Shown here piece after piece: positions 24,034 to 35,835 of a DNA stretch of 64,000 nucleotides. The stretch comes from Eopsaltria australis (taxonomy: Eukaryota; Chordata; Aves; Passeriformes; Petroicidae). Each line of letters starts with the position of its first letter. Position 1 is the first letter of the stretch. A program made the translations under genes and the position numbers. The DNA lies in the NCBI GenBank assembly GCA_034509425.1, contig JAVTVJ010000298.1:429401-493400 (forward strand). The letters run 5' to 3'. Below the pieces are notes generated by a model. That model saw nothing but the letters and a program-made list of their open reading frames with translations, ran no database searches and was not told the DNA's origin.

Positions 24034-24147
24034 ACTGCCTTTTCTTACCCTGATAGTCTTTTTCAATATTATCCTCTCCCAGCGGGAGAGGGAGTGATAG
24101 AGTGACTGAGTGGGCACCTGGCACCTGGCCGGGGTCAACCCACGACA

Positions 24148-24668
24148 GTCTCTTTCCATCCCCATAAAATCAGAAATTAGGTGGATTTGAGAGCCATTTT
24201 CACAGAGAAATCTCCTGTGCTATAACACAATGCATACATGAAAAAGTAATCAATCCTTTTACAACAAAACACCATGTTACCACTAGTAGGGTGATCTCTG
24301 AGATAATTCAGATGCATTTCTGCAGGGTATGGAATGCTTTAAGGTCATGGAAAAAATAAACAAACGAACCCCACACAACTCAGAAACAGTACTCAAGGAC
24401 AAGTGAAAATGCGGAAGGCTAATGGAGAGGATAATATAAGTGTGGAAAGTAAGAAAGAGTAAGGAAAGTGAGAAGAATCAAAGGAGCAGAGAAAGGACAT
24501 TTACACAAAATGCAGAAAGCCTAAAAGATGGTGAGAGAAAGAGTGAATTCTCTGGAGAAAAAGTAACACAGATGACCTGCTGAACAGCATGTGATCCACA
24601 GTAAAATTTATGTTTATCCTGCCATGCATCAAACAGCACAGCCGGCAAAATATTTTTTTCAGGTTTTT
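24148..24668. other. unique sequence between LTR and CR1
   Basis: About 520 bases with no recognised feature. There is no internal retroviral sequence directly after the LTR. Confidence 0.55.
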
Positions 24669-25258
24669 TCACAGAATCACAGAACATGCTGAGTTGGAAG
24701 GGGTCCATCAGGATCACTGAGTCCAACTCCTGGCCCTGCACAGGACCATCCCCAAGAATCACACCATGTGCCTGAGAGCATTGCCCAAACACTTCCTGAA
24801 CTCTGTCAGGCTTGGTGCTGTGACCACTTCCCAGGGGAGCTGTTCCACTGCCCAACCACCCTCTGGATGAAGAACCTTTTCCTGATATCCAAACTAAACC
24901 TCCTCTGGCACAGCTTCAGCCCATTCCCTTGGGTCCTGTCACTGATTATCACAGAGCAAAGATCAGTGCCTGCCCCTCCTCTTCCTCTCACAAGGAAGCT
25001 GTAACTGCAGTGAGGTCTCCCCTCAGTCTCCTCTTCCCCAGGCTGATCAGACCCAGTGCCCTCAGCTGCTCTTCACACAGCTTCCCCTCAAGGCCCTTCA
25101 CCATCTTCACTGCCCTCCTTTGGACACTCTCTAACAGCTTAATATCTTATACTGCAGTGCCCAAAATTGCACACAATATTCAACATGAGGCTGCCCCAGT
25201 GCAGAGCAGAATGGGACAATCCTCACCCTTGTCCAGTTGGCGATGCTGTGCTGAGGGA
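24669..25258 (-). mobile_element. CR1 LINE 3' portion (C-terminal ORF2 plus 3' UTR)
   Basis: It starts at 'cacagaatcacagaacatgc', the reverse complement of a CR1 3' terminus, and continues through the landmarks 'tccaactcctggccctgcac', 'cttcctgaactctgtcaggc', 'gaaccttttcctgatatcc' and 'tcagtctcctcttccccagg'. On the minus strand the frame around 24806-24991 keeps the family's C-terminal signature (GNGLKLCQRRFSLDIRKRFF). The copy is 5'-truncated near 25258. It shares its 3'-end subfamily signature ('tgctgagttgga', 'gcctgagagcattg') with the copy at 37928. Confidence 0.93.
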
Positions 25259-25794
25259 GTTGGATGGGATGGAAATGGGGAATGATCCTTCTCTTCTTTC
25301 CTCCTTACAAGCAGAAACACCCCACACTGAGCAAAATTCCCTGTGAGGCAGAGAAAATATTTATGTGAGGTCAACAAGTGTCTGAATCTTAGGACAGGAG
25401 TAGCTGAGGGCAGGAGTTGTGTGTGCCCAATACAGGTCAGGCAAAAGCCCTGCCGATGTGAAATTCAAAGAATGTGACACAAACCACACATGTAACCCTT
25501 ACCCACACTGTTTAGCAGAGACATACACTCACCTGACCTCAGACACACCAGCTATATCTGCCTGGCCCAAAAAACATCCACTGTTTGCAGATCCTCTGAC
25601 TTCTCTTTCCTTGACATCAGCCCAACCCTGACAAGCATGACTCTTCCCTGAGCTCTGCAAAGGTCGGCAGAGTTAAGTTAATGTTTGGGCCAGGGTTAGA
25701 TCTGAAAGTTTCCTTCCTATGTAGCTTTTCCTCTTACAAGTATTCCTCCTAGTATCTCCCAGGTCATGGCTGCCTCAGGTGGTTGAATGGCTCC

Positions 25795-25838
25795 TAAGAG
25801 AGTCTAAGAGATGAATTAAGAGTCTAAGGAGATGTAAT
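25795..25838. repeat. 22-bp imperfect tandem duplication
   Basis: Two adjacent 22-base units built on 'gtctaag', 'agatg' and 'aat', with a few mismatches. Confidence 0.7.
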
Positions 25839-26198
25839 TCCCCTTAAAGAGCAACTTTCAAGGGAGAGCCATTTCAAACACTCTGAGATATATTACTCAT
25901 TTGTTTCCAGTTCTTAGATTTCGAGTCTGTCCTGTCTCTTTCATGTTGAAGGGCTTCTTAAAGCATAATGGAAAAGGGAGGTAACACAAAACCTGAGTAT
26001 CTAACAGCGTTGCTACAGGAGCAGTGAAACTGTCATCTTCCCTTACCCCTTGGTAGTGTGAAAACAGTCCTCATTAAATTGTGAAATAGTACTGGATATT
26101 CACTATGACCTCTTTGCCTTATAAGAAAAGGTCATTCTATCTTATTTCTGCTAGTACTAGTTAATTGAGATGTGAATATTGTGCCTGGGCTGAACCCA

Positions 26199-26747
26199 CT
26201 ATAATAATTTCAAGAGGGGCACTAAGTAGCCATCACCTTGTAATAACATTTGGCCATTCTCACTGTGAACCTGTACACAGCTTTTGAAGACATCTTTTAG
26301 AGGAAAGGCATTGCATGCCATCATCTTTTTCCCAGATGCTGAAATTCTGCACTTATAATGCCTATCAACACTAAATTTTTGTACCAAAACCAGAGATTTA
26401 CTGGTCATGTGCTCGACTACATACAACTGTGGAAATAGTATAATGGGCATAATAATATGCTTGCCAGAGAACAGACATTTAAATCTATTTTCCATGCAAA
26501 AATAGGATTGACATTTTTTGAAATATTTCATGTAGATTACTCTTATAGTATTTAGAAGCTGCTTAACTGGCAGAACCGCAATGCAAATAGAAAAACATTT
26601 CAGGTTCTTGAAACTCAGAGACCCTATTTGGGATAAAACTGCTGTTGTTTCTTGAACCCCTGTGTAATCCAAGCGTACACTAATCAAAATAGAGTGTTTA
26701 ACAGCTGCAACAAAGCAAAGAATTTGTGTAAAGTGGGAAAGGGACAA
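26199..26747 (-). CDS. longest open frame in the window, unrecognised
   Basis: A minus-strand frame stays open for 182 codons. It begins directly after an in-frame TAA, its first codon is TTG, and the first ATG is codon 73, leaving about 110 residues (MKYFKKCQSYFCMENRFKCL onward). In AT-rich DNA a run this long is uncommon. No domain, signal peptide or splice framework was recognised. Residues before the ATG are not translatable without an upstream exon, and I found no clear acceptor. Probably a chance frame or a decayed exon. Confidence 0.1.
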   Translation of the reverse strand: MSLSHFTQILCFVAAVKHSILISVRLDYTGVQETTAVLSQIGSLSFKNLKCFSICIAVLPVKQLLNTIRVIYMKYFKKCQSYFCMENRFKCLFSGKHIIMPIILFPQLYVVEHMTSKSLVLVQKFSVDRHYKCRISASGKKMMACNAFPLKDVFKSCVQVHSENGQMLLQGDGYLVPLLKLL

Positions 26748-27154
26748 TTATCTGGGAAAGCACCGGGATGAGCACCAAGTCACAGCCAATAGCAACCATG
26801 AGGTTTGCTAGTATCAGGTGCACCAGTTTAATGGTTAAATAATCTTATTATCAAACTATTTCTTACTAACACTGTCACAAACTGCATCAAATAAAGTACC
26901 ATATTTAGAAGAAAATGCGTCATCCAAATGGGTTGTTAAAGGAAGGGGAATAATTTTTGTAATATCAAATAAAATTTTGTCCAGCTGACATATAAGACAG
27001 AAGAGACTTAATGTTTTAGACTAATATTATTATTATTTCCACCTATGAAGGTGTAGTATTTTCTACTGAATTACTGGTCAGCAACATTAAAACTAAAGTT
27101 GGCAAAGCATTGTTAGTCACTAAAAGTAAATGGGATTTTTTGCAGAAAAATACA

Positions 27155-27930
27155 TGGAATCTTAGCATCATGGAATTGTTTAGCTTGGAAAAGACCTCTA
27201 AGAAAGAATTGCATCCAGCCGTTAACCAAGCATTACCAAGTCCACCACTACACCATGCAGCATCACCTCTGCATGTCTTTTAAATACCCCCAGAGATGGT
27301 GAATCCAGCACTTCCCTGGGCAGCCTGTTCCAATGTTTTACAATCTTTCTGGTGAAGAAATTTTTTCTAATATCCAATCTAATAATCCCCTTGAGGCCAT
27401 TTCCCCTTTCTATCATATGTTACCTGGTAGAAATTATCAACCCCCCGCCTTGCTACAATATCCTTTCAGAAAGCTGTAGAGAGGGATGAGAGCCTCCTTT
27501 TCTCCAGACTAAACACCCCCAATTCCCTCAGCCTTTTCTCATATGACTGACCTCCAGATCCTTCTCCAGCTCTGTTCCCCTCTCTGGACTCTCTCCAGCC
27601 CCTCAATGCCTTTCTTGTAGTGAGAGGCCCAGAACTGAACACAGGATTTGAGGTGTGGCCTCACCCGTGCTGAGTACAGGGGGACAATCCCTGCCCTGGT
27701 CCTGCTGCCACACTACTGCTGATCCAGGCCAGGTGCCATTGGCCTTCTTGGCCCCCTGGGCACACCTGGCTCAGCCACTCTCAACCAGCACCCCCAGGTC
27801 CTTTACCCAAGGGCAGTCTTCCAGCCACTCTGCCACAGGCCTGGAGCACTGCATGGACTTGTGACCCAAATGCAGGACCCCCCATTCACCTTGTTAAAGC
27901 TTTTACATTTTGCCTTACATCTTGCAGTGC
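27155..27930 (-). mobile_element. CR1 LINE, largest copy in the window
   Basis: It starts at 'catggaatcttagcatcatg' and runs through the CR1 order: 'ttagcttggaaaagacctc', 'accaagtccaccactacacc', 'gggcagcctgttccaatg', 'ttttctccagactaaacacc', 'ctctggactctctccagccc', 'ggatttgaggtgtggcctca', 'gccattggccttcttggccc' and 'gtgacccaaatgcaggaccc'. It therefore covers the 3' UTR and the last part of ORF2 on the minus strand, where the frame near 27222-27416 keeps RLDIRKNFFTRKIVKHWNRL. The match fades at about 27930, the 5' truncation point. The 3'-end subfamily differs from the copies at 24669 and 37928. Confidence 0.94.
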
Positions 27931-29002
27931 TTGATGATAAATGACATTCAAGGAATTTCCTCTAGCAAAATCATAATACAATTTAAAGTAAAATGACGAG
28001 ACAATGATTTGCAAGAATGTGACTCAAAGGCACAACACTTCAGAAGTTTGCACGTATGCAAGTATTCTGTGTGCTTTGTAGTTGTCTGCATACCTGCCTT
28101 AGGAGAACTGGAACTTTACTAGTTCCAGTTACTACTAGAAAAATTGGTTTTTTTCTTTGCTCTTGTTCATATAAGGATAAGGGAAGATGGTGAACCAGGT
28201 TAATCCTTCCCACCTTCAACATAGCAGGTGCACCAGACTTTCAGTCTTGTATTATTTTATAATGCAATTTGGTTACTGCCATTCCAGCCTTGCCTGCTGT
28301 AGGGTTAATAGCATTTTGTACTCATGTTTTAAAGCTGAAAATTCATTTTAATAGTTCTTTTCTGAGAGGAAGTAATGAAATCATGATTACATACTGGAAA
28401 TGTAAATTTACTTCTATAAATCGCCCACATTTAACGACTCTTTTGAGAAACTGGCCTTAAATACTAAAAAAAAAAATATCTCTGATTATAATGTATATTT
28501 TCTTTTAGACTCCAGGCAAACTTTATTGATAATTCTGGAAATCACTGTCTTCATGAGCAAAACTCATCAATTCTTGTTTATTTCCACCACAATGTGACTC
28601 ACAAACAGCACTGTCCAAGGTTCCATTTCTTTTCTTGTATGGTACGTTATTCACTTTCTAGTATGTTTATCTTCAGTTTTATGAATTTGTTTTTGAAATC
28701 TGTTCACTTAGGCTGTGACATTAGAAGTAGGCCAATGTTATCTATTGCCTATAAAAAGGTGCTTTCTCTGTCTTATTTCAATAAATTGTGTTAACTGCTG
28801 ACAGAGTTCAAAAGTAAGAAAACTTAAATTTATCTCTTTATTATTGCTTTTATGTGCTAAATTCTTTCTTGTTTTCTAAACTAAGACTTTTCTAGTTCAT
28901 TTTAAGGTTAATTCATTTTACTGATCCTGCAATCATTCAGGCTTTCTTGAATTCAAGAGTGACATATGACTTCAATGGGTTTAATTTTCAGTTCACATTT
29001 AA

Positions 29003-29045
29003 AATAAAGCCAATTGTTGAGAATCAAAAAAAAAAAAAAAAAAAA
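29003..29045 (+). other. AATAAA followed by A20 tract
   Basis: AATAAA at 29003-29008 is followed 17 bases later by a run of 20 A residues (29026-29045). This spacing is what an integrated cDNA 3' end looks like. No body of a recognisable transcript was found upstream, so a chance A-tract remains possible. Confidence 0.3.
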
Positions 29046-31509
29046 GGTGGATTGTGGAAGGAAGCCAGTTACTCACATGCATAACTGCAGTACTAAAACT
29101 ACACTGCAGGTGCCTTCCACCTCTGGAGGTGCCAAAAATCAACAGGATGCTATTATTTGAGGGGGTTTACTGGAAAATTCTCTACTGGCCAGTGTTTCTG
29201 CTTCTGGTCCTCTGCACGAACACCTCAGCTGAGATTATGACTGAGCAGTTCATTGCCTGCTTGAAAGCAAATGGGTTTCTACCCAGGTTTCCCAGTGGAA
29301 GGACGTTTGTCACATCACAGCTTGGTGTGTGTTCTGTAACACACCACCCCCACACAGTGTCAGCTTTAAATATAAAAACAGGGACTGTTTCTTTGTATTT
29401 CTTTTAAGGCTGAGAGCAATTATTCTGGGTATCTGGCATCATCAGTGTACACCAAGGCAAATATCTCAGCTTTGGTCCAAAGACTGGATGAGACTCTTGC
29501 CTTAAAATTTAGAGTGCATTACTCCCTATCACTCCTTTGCTTACAGAAGATGGGCACATTTTTTCTATTTGTTTAGATATATATTCAAAGGTGAACTGAG
29601 CCTCATGCCTCTGCAGCGGCTACAAGGACATGCTAATTGATTAACTTAACATATTTAATATTGAGACAGTAATATAAGTGCTGCTCCTTCTTTCTCAGAT
29701 TTTGTCAGGCCCCTCTGGACTTGAAACTGCAGAGTCATGGGTTCCTCTCTCCTTGAGCACCGTTGTTTCTCCAGAGGAAGGAGAGGAGAAGGAAGGTCTT
29801 CTATTCCCCAGTCATCATTGTGTCTCCTTCACACACACAGGATCACAAACAGCATTCCCAGTTTCTTTTTCTACCAACAGTAAAGCCTTCCTCAATCTCT
29901 GCCTCCTCTTGTCTCCAGCCAAAGATGCAAGGGCTGGGCAGCCATGAGCTACTGCCCTGTGCCCCCAGCACACAGGAGGAACCTTTCCCTGCAGTCCTGG
30001 GTGGGTTTCTGAGGCAGCTGAGGGGTAGCAGATGCTGTCCCTGAACAATTTTTGCTGTGCCAAAGCCAAGAGACTGCAGCAAAACAATCACTCATTTGTG
30101 CTGTGATGAGGGTCAAAACTATTGCACGTTGACTAGAGCCCAGCCTCCAAACTGCCCTGTATTGCACAGACCTGGTCAAAGAACAGGGAACAACCTGAGG
30201 AAGAATAGGGAACAAAATACCAAATGGCAGAACAATGTGAAAGGTGATTTTTTTGCACAAATTTTTCTGAAAATGGGTATTGATAATTAATCCTGTTCCT
30301 GCTACAACTAATGGAAATAAGGTCCAAAAGTCTCTCCAATTTCACTTTTTACTTTACATCGCAGCTTTAACTCAAACTGATGTTGAATGAGCATTAAAAT
30401 GAAGGTGCCAACTGATTACTTAATGCTATTCTAGATAAAGCAAAAACAAAATATTAAAAATTATGCCCAGCTGTGAAAAATAAGGGGAAGCACAAGTTGT
30501 TAGTTCTGTGCATGAATACAGTAAATAGATGAGAATAGTCAGGTTAAGAGCTAGTTAATGCTGGAAGAACATATAGGTGTGTGTTACTGCTGATTTTATA
30601 AAGTGCAATTAACATATATTTTTGAATACTTCCACGTTTGTGCCAGGATTTAAGTATAACAAAAAATATATGAAAACATATATTTTTTATCCAGAAATAA
30701 CTACGTGGGGATTTATTTGAAAGAACCAAAGTAACTTTCTTCCTTTATTTTTAATTACATTTGTAGCATCTTCTTTGAAGATACAGGGAAAATATTTTTA
30801 GTTTCATCCAAATCTTGCTGAAGTTGACAAAAAGTCTCCTGCTGAGTTCAATGGGCTTTGGATCAAATACTTGGTAACCTCAGGCATGACTTCTCTGGTC
30901 CACTCTGATCTAGTCATGTTTTGAGAGAGGAATCTCTCATTTTCCTATTTTAATTAATTATCAAAAAGTGTCAGAAAATGTATTTGGGGGTTTTTCCATC
31001 TGTAAAATGAAAATATGATCTAATTGTTAAACACCTGGTGATCCACTAATTTAAATAGCATGTATGTGTATACATATATCTCTATGTACACCTCTATGTC
31101 TCATCACTCTTTCTCCTTATTTCTGTATCTTCTTAACCATCAGCAAAGACACTGGTTATGATAATTTTTAACACGTTTAATAAACAAGTAAAAGTTTACA
31201 GCATGCAACCCATCCTGCCAATTGTGCCACGGAAAATACATTTATTCATATAGTTTATATCACCAGTCTAGGCATAACTGAGTTAAAAATTAAAAAGTAG
31301 AAGAGAAGTTTAATTGTTACAAGCTTGGAGATTCATCCAAAGTGCGAGGTCTTGTCAGTTCAGAACAAGTTTCCCCCAGCATTTCTTGCTTTACTTTGAT
31401 ATTTTTTGATTCAAAACCAGAATCAAGAGTCTGTCAAATGCTTGCAGAGCAGCTTCTTTAATAGCCAGGCTGCCAAGCTGGCTGACTTTTTAAACAGCTC
31501 ACACCACCA

Positions 31510-31531
31510 CTCAATTATTGCTTTAATTGAG
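31510..31531. promoter_or_regulatory. inverted pair of TAAT-type sites
   Basis: 'ctcaatta' and 'taattgag' form perfect 8-bp inverted arms around a 6-base spacer. This could be a paired homeodomain site, or chance in AT-rich DNA. Confidence 0.2.
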
Positions 31532-31830
31532 TAAATGGATGTTTAATATTCATAACATTATCACCGAGTTACTTACCAATATCCTAGCAATATTTTACAG
31601 GGTTTTATTTTCATGATTCATGCTGACAACTTTTCAGCAAAATTTCCACTGTGCCTTCTGGTCCCTGCTGTGAAAAGCAGATTCATTAATATAACATCTT
31701 GTAAAAGGGGTATATTTCCCTGTCTGTGATGAAAATTCATATGATAGAGAGTAGAATTCTTAATATATTCTTTTTTGTCCTGTAGTCAAATGTATGTCTT
31801 TATAGTTGTAAGTGTAACTGTAAATGTGCA

Positions 31831-31831
31831 T

Positions 31832-31882
<51 letters not shown>
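31831..31882. repeat. compound (CA)n(TA)n microsatellite
   Basis: About 5 CA units run straight into a TA tract of about 40 bases. It is the longest simple dinucleotide tract in the window and likely to vary in length between individuals. Confidence 0.97.
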
Positions 31883-31886
<4 letters not shown>

Positions 31887-34800
31887 CAAATGTATTTTAT
31901 ACCTGCAGGCATATCATAGATCCTTCATAGATCCTTCACAATTTTTGCTCTGCTCCTCCTAGAAAACTGGCTGGCCTCATTGATTTTCAATTACTCTAAA
32001 AATGCTTTTCTGTAATGCCTGGTCAGGAGTGTACATAATTGGCCAGGGATTTAGATTCAGAATTCAATGTATTTGCTTAAAGACTAAACACAATATATCT
32101 AGTCCTTTGAAACAATAATCTGTAACAAAGTACAGAACAAATCCAATATAAAATGTGAAACTTGGTGAGATGATGACATTTATGGAACAGCTGTTTTGCT
32201 ACTCAGTTCATGTCACACTGCTCCTTCTAAACTTCCATGTTTTTGTTTTCCCCATGATTTATTTGATATATTGCAATCACCAACAGAACAGAAATCCAGA
32301 TATTCAGAATCAGAAAACATTTAGAGTATCTAGTTTTGAACACAGTATATTCTTTCAAAAGTAAAAATAAAAGGTGAAGACAAAATGTGACAGTAGAAAC
32401 CAAGTACTTGAGAGGTCTTTTTCTTACTTTTTTTCTGTCCATCCTTAACTATGGTCATTTAGATAGTAATTCACATCTGCCAGCACTGTGGTTCAGTTTG
32501 TGAAACTGTCAAGGTCTGTCATTATTTCCAAACCCAAACAAAATGCTATTAACACAACTAGTAATAATATGTCCTAAAACTACCAAAGTCTTCTCAACCA
32601 ATGTCCTAAACAAACCATTCTACCATTCTGAAAAAAACATAATGTGAAAGCAGCAATAAAACATAAGCTTTTATCCATATTTCTCCAAGACTTTCACAGA
32701 GAGACCTCCAGCTGTGAGTACTTCCAATTTTCATCTCATAATCCATAGACTTATTTCACAAAGGATGAAAAACAGAAGATGAGGCTATAAAGCAGTCAGA
32801 AATATATTTCCCTAAGACTAAATTAGGAAATGTTTTTTAGCAAATAAGGGTTTTAGACCACATTCTGACACTGGCAAAGGTCACATATCTGTCCTAATGT
32901 GTAGCAGGACTATATACAGGGATAAATATTCCTGTATACCTATTCAGGTTGTTCTTATTGATGACAAAGGACAGTAAGCATCTAATTCTCTAATATCCTC
33001 TCTCAAAATCCTTTAATTAACCTTCACAATTTTATTATTATTCAATAAGAGAAATGAAAGTAATGTACTTTGCCTACTTTCGAACTCTGAGAGTCAACAG
33101 CCCACATGGGAATAATGTGTTCATCTTAATATTTGCCAAATGATTAAAGGATTGTGGTTTGGGGAAATATTCCATGAGTGCATCATAAACCTGCACAGTT
33201 AAAGAAGACTCTACAGTGCCCCCTGTGCTATTAAGATCACAGTTTTAAGATATGTTTTGTAGTTGACATAGTCTGTCACAAAATAAATGTCCACCTCTGA
33301 AGAGTGACTCTGCATTCTGGCTTAGTAATCCTTTATCTTGTGTTACAGAGCTGGTTCTTTGTGACACATACTGGGTTCATCCGAAACAGAAATCTATTTA
33401 TTTTCATCTAGCACATGTCTAGGCCTGATTTTAAAGCAGATAGAAACAGATAAAGTAGCTTCAAGTTGTCATAATTTGAAAAATTTTTATTTCTACCTGC
33501 CAGTTGATGCAAATGACAGAAGTTTTATTGTTATTTTTTTATTATAAACATTGTTTTGAGGAAGGCCTAGGGTTGAACCCCAAAAATTCTAGAGACAAGT
33601 TAAACTGCCATATACTCATAGCTGTGAGCACCTGACTACTTTCTTGCACAAAAATTTAATAGTTGAGATGCTAGATTAAGCCTACATGTTCTCTGAGTGA
33701 CCATTATTTTGGAGCTTTTATTTCGGTTCCTGGTTTGAGACCACACAATATTTGATCCCATCATCCTAATTATTCTCAGATTAAGTCTGAATATTGTAAG
33801 ATTAGCTCACAAATGAATATCAAAAGTACTGAGCAAGAATGAGCTGTATAAATTATAATATCCTTTCTTGATGCAAAGAAACTCCCACAAGATAGTTCCA
33901 TTTTCACTTGGCCTTTGTGTGGAATTGAAATATGAATCTTGTTTTAAGGTCCCAGAGGAACCTCATCTGATTGCACCAAAACAGTACTTCTGTATTTTTT
34001 TATCATTGTTGTAATTACCCTGACATCAGTGTGAGATAATTTTGGTGACCTGAGAGGATTTTCTATATCAATGTGTTTCCAACGAAATCTTGCACTGGAA
34101 TTCCTTTAAAATTAACAAAGATAGTCCTATTCTTTATACAACAAGAACTTCAGAATATGCTTAAAGAGAAAACCAAAACATTTGAACACTCAACTTTTTT
34201 GCCAGGGATTCCAGAGACATTAAGCTAGGTTGACTTCTCTGTGGTCTCTGCTGCATTTCTGGCATACTCTGCAGAACTTCTACCCCCACTCCTGTTTAAA
34301 CAATCAATGAAGCAATTCTGGTCCAGGTGTCATGTAAATACCAAAACCCTGTGCTTTACACCAGCTGAGAATATTACCTGTACACGAAGTCCCACAGATG
34401 TCAATGACAAGGCAGATGATACTTCATGCTGTTCCCAGGTGGAGGTTTATGCTGTCAAACCCCAGTGCTCAATGTTTTGCAGATACCAGCATGAGATACT
34501 CCTGTTAACACCAATAAAAATGTCAAAGAGGGGAAAATAAAAGTGAGAAACTTCATTAATTTCAAATGAATAAAACCAAAGATGACTTCATTATTAAGCT
34601 TACTCTTGCCTGTTTGGAAAGGATTTTTTATTCTTGAATTAAAATCATTTTCAGTGTTACAAAGTCAGAATCTGGGCTCCCTTTAAAATTCCTGACTGTG
34701 AAGCAATCTCTACTCACAGTTTGCTGACACAAATGAAAGATGGGATGGAAATAACTCTCAGCTGATAAGGCTTTCTCTAACCTATGTTTTGAATGTGTGT

Positions 34801-35835
34801 TTCCTCCATGAGATTCAAGACCGTTTATGCTGTTTCAGAAAAAAAAAAAAAAAGATTGTGTGGACTGCATTGCTTGTAGATTGATAGATGCCAACGAGAT
34901 GAGTCAGGCCAAATTTTTTCTTTAACTGTTGTTTAGCTTTCATGCCAGTACCTGCACATATCTGCTCAGCCAACTGGCCCTGACAGTCAGGAACTGAATG
35001 TATTAATAAAATTTGTGCCTTTCTTAAGACAAGCAGACACAAGAGTCTCTGCCTTCTCTGTTCCTAAGACGAGAAAGATTCTTATAATAAATATTTTTAT
35101 AGGAAGAAATCAATATCATAAAATTTTATATCTTTTCCAAGAGCTTTTTCATTACAATATATTAAAAGAATGCAGTACAAAAACAGTGCTGAAATAAGAT
35201 TAATTTAAATGAACACACATATCTGGAATCTGTATTGTTTTAGTTGGGTATAATTTTAAAATACTGTTACTGCAGATAGAAAATGTTATAAATACATACA
35301 AAACTCCTCTGCACCAGGAAATTGTCCAAGAATTCTAAAGTGTGCTTTAAACAACATGGGCTTTTCTCTGGAAACAGACAAAGTTCCTTCAGGTTCTAAA
35401 TAGGACCTTCTTCCTTAAAAATTGTAAATGCATTTGATTGCCAAATATGTAAATAAATGGAAAACATCTATGACTTGTAATAGCAAAATTGCAGTGATAG
35501 AGCAGCAGAAATTTTAGCCAAAAGAAAAAAAATCTTTAAAGGAGAAAGAGGGGGAAAAGAAAAGCAGGTGAGTCACAGATAGAATGCAAACATATAACCT
35601 GTCACATGCATTGCTTTACCTGGAGGCCACAAGTCAATAACATAGAAAATATCCAAGAGCTGCTCCAAGGCACATCTGGTTGGTGGAGTTCATGATCAGT
35701 GTTGGCATTGTGAGCTTTTGCAAGACAGGCATGGAGATACTCCAGCAACATAAGGAAAAAATATCCTTGAAAAATGCGTGTGAATTTAAGACTTTATAAG
35801 CAGTCCTAAAATAACTAATATGTCTTTTGTATTTC
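31883..35835. other. unique AT-rich sequence, no gene seen
   Basis: No repeat family, RNA gene or exon was recognised. A perfect 11-bp tandem pair ('catagatcctt' twice) lies at 31915-31936, and an A-run lies near 34840-34854. Confidence 0.45.

Larger units (their letters stand above)
23578..24147 (+). mobile_element. solo LTR of a bird ERVL-type endogenous retrovirus
   Basis: The unit starts TGTATTGGGTCTGACTGGGG and ends in CACGACA, giving TG...CA termini. Inside are blocks shared with the second LTR at 63540: 'gttgataaca', 'gcagtg', 'ccagctgacccc' against 'acagctgactcc', 'agggatattccatacc' against 'atggatatcccacacc', and 'atgggaagt'. U3 carries an 11-G run (23722-23732), a TATA box (tatataag, 23817-23824) and a GGA repeat (about 23836-23852). 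A polyadenylation signal AATAAA lies at 24028-24033. No primer-binding site or gag-like sequence follows, so it is a solo LTR left by recombination. No target-site duplication is evident (aaatt against gtctc). Confidence 0.85.
25259..27154. other. unique sequence with the window's longest open frame
   Basis: No repeat family was recognised. It contains a 22-bp tandem duplication (25795-25838) and the long minus-strand frame 26199-26747. The patch 25400-25680 is GC-richer and unidentified. Confidence 0.4.
27931..31830. other. unique sequence, no gene recognised
   Basis: No repeat family was recognised. It holds the AATAAA/A20 tract at 29003-29045 and a GC-richer patch at 29680-30230 with several overlapping short frames but no identity. 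The 31440-31640 block, with a TAAT inverted pair at 31510-31531, looks like candidate conserved noncoding DNA. Confidence 0.4.

Noticed and set aside
24478..24855. 125-codon minus-strand frame across the CR1 boundary
   Set aside because: Half of it lies in the CR1 3' untranslated region and the rest in unrelated flank, so it is a chance fusion.
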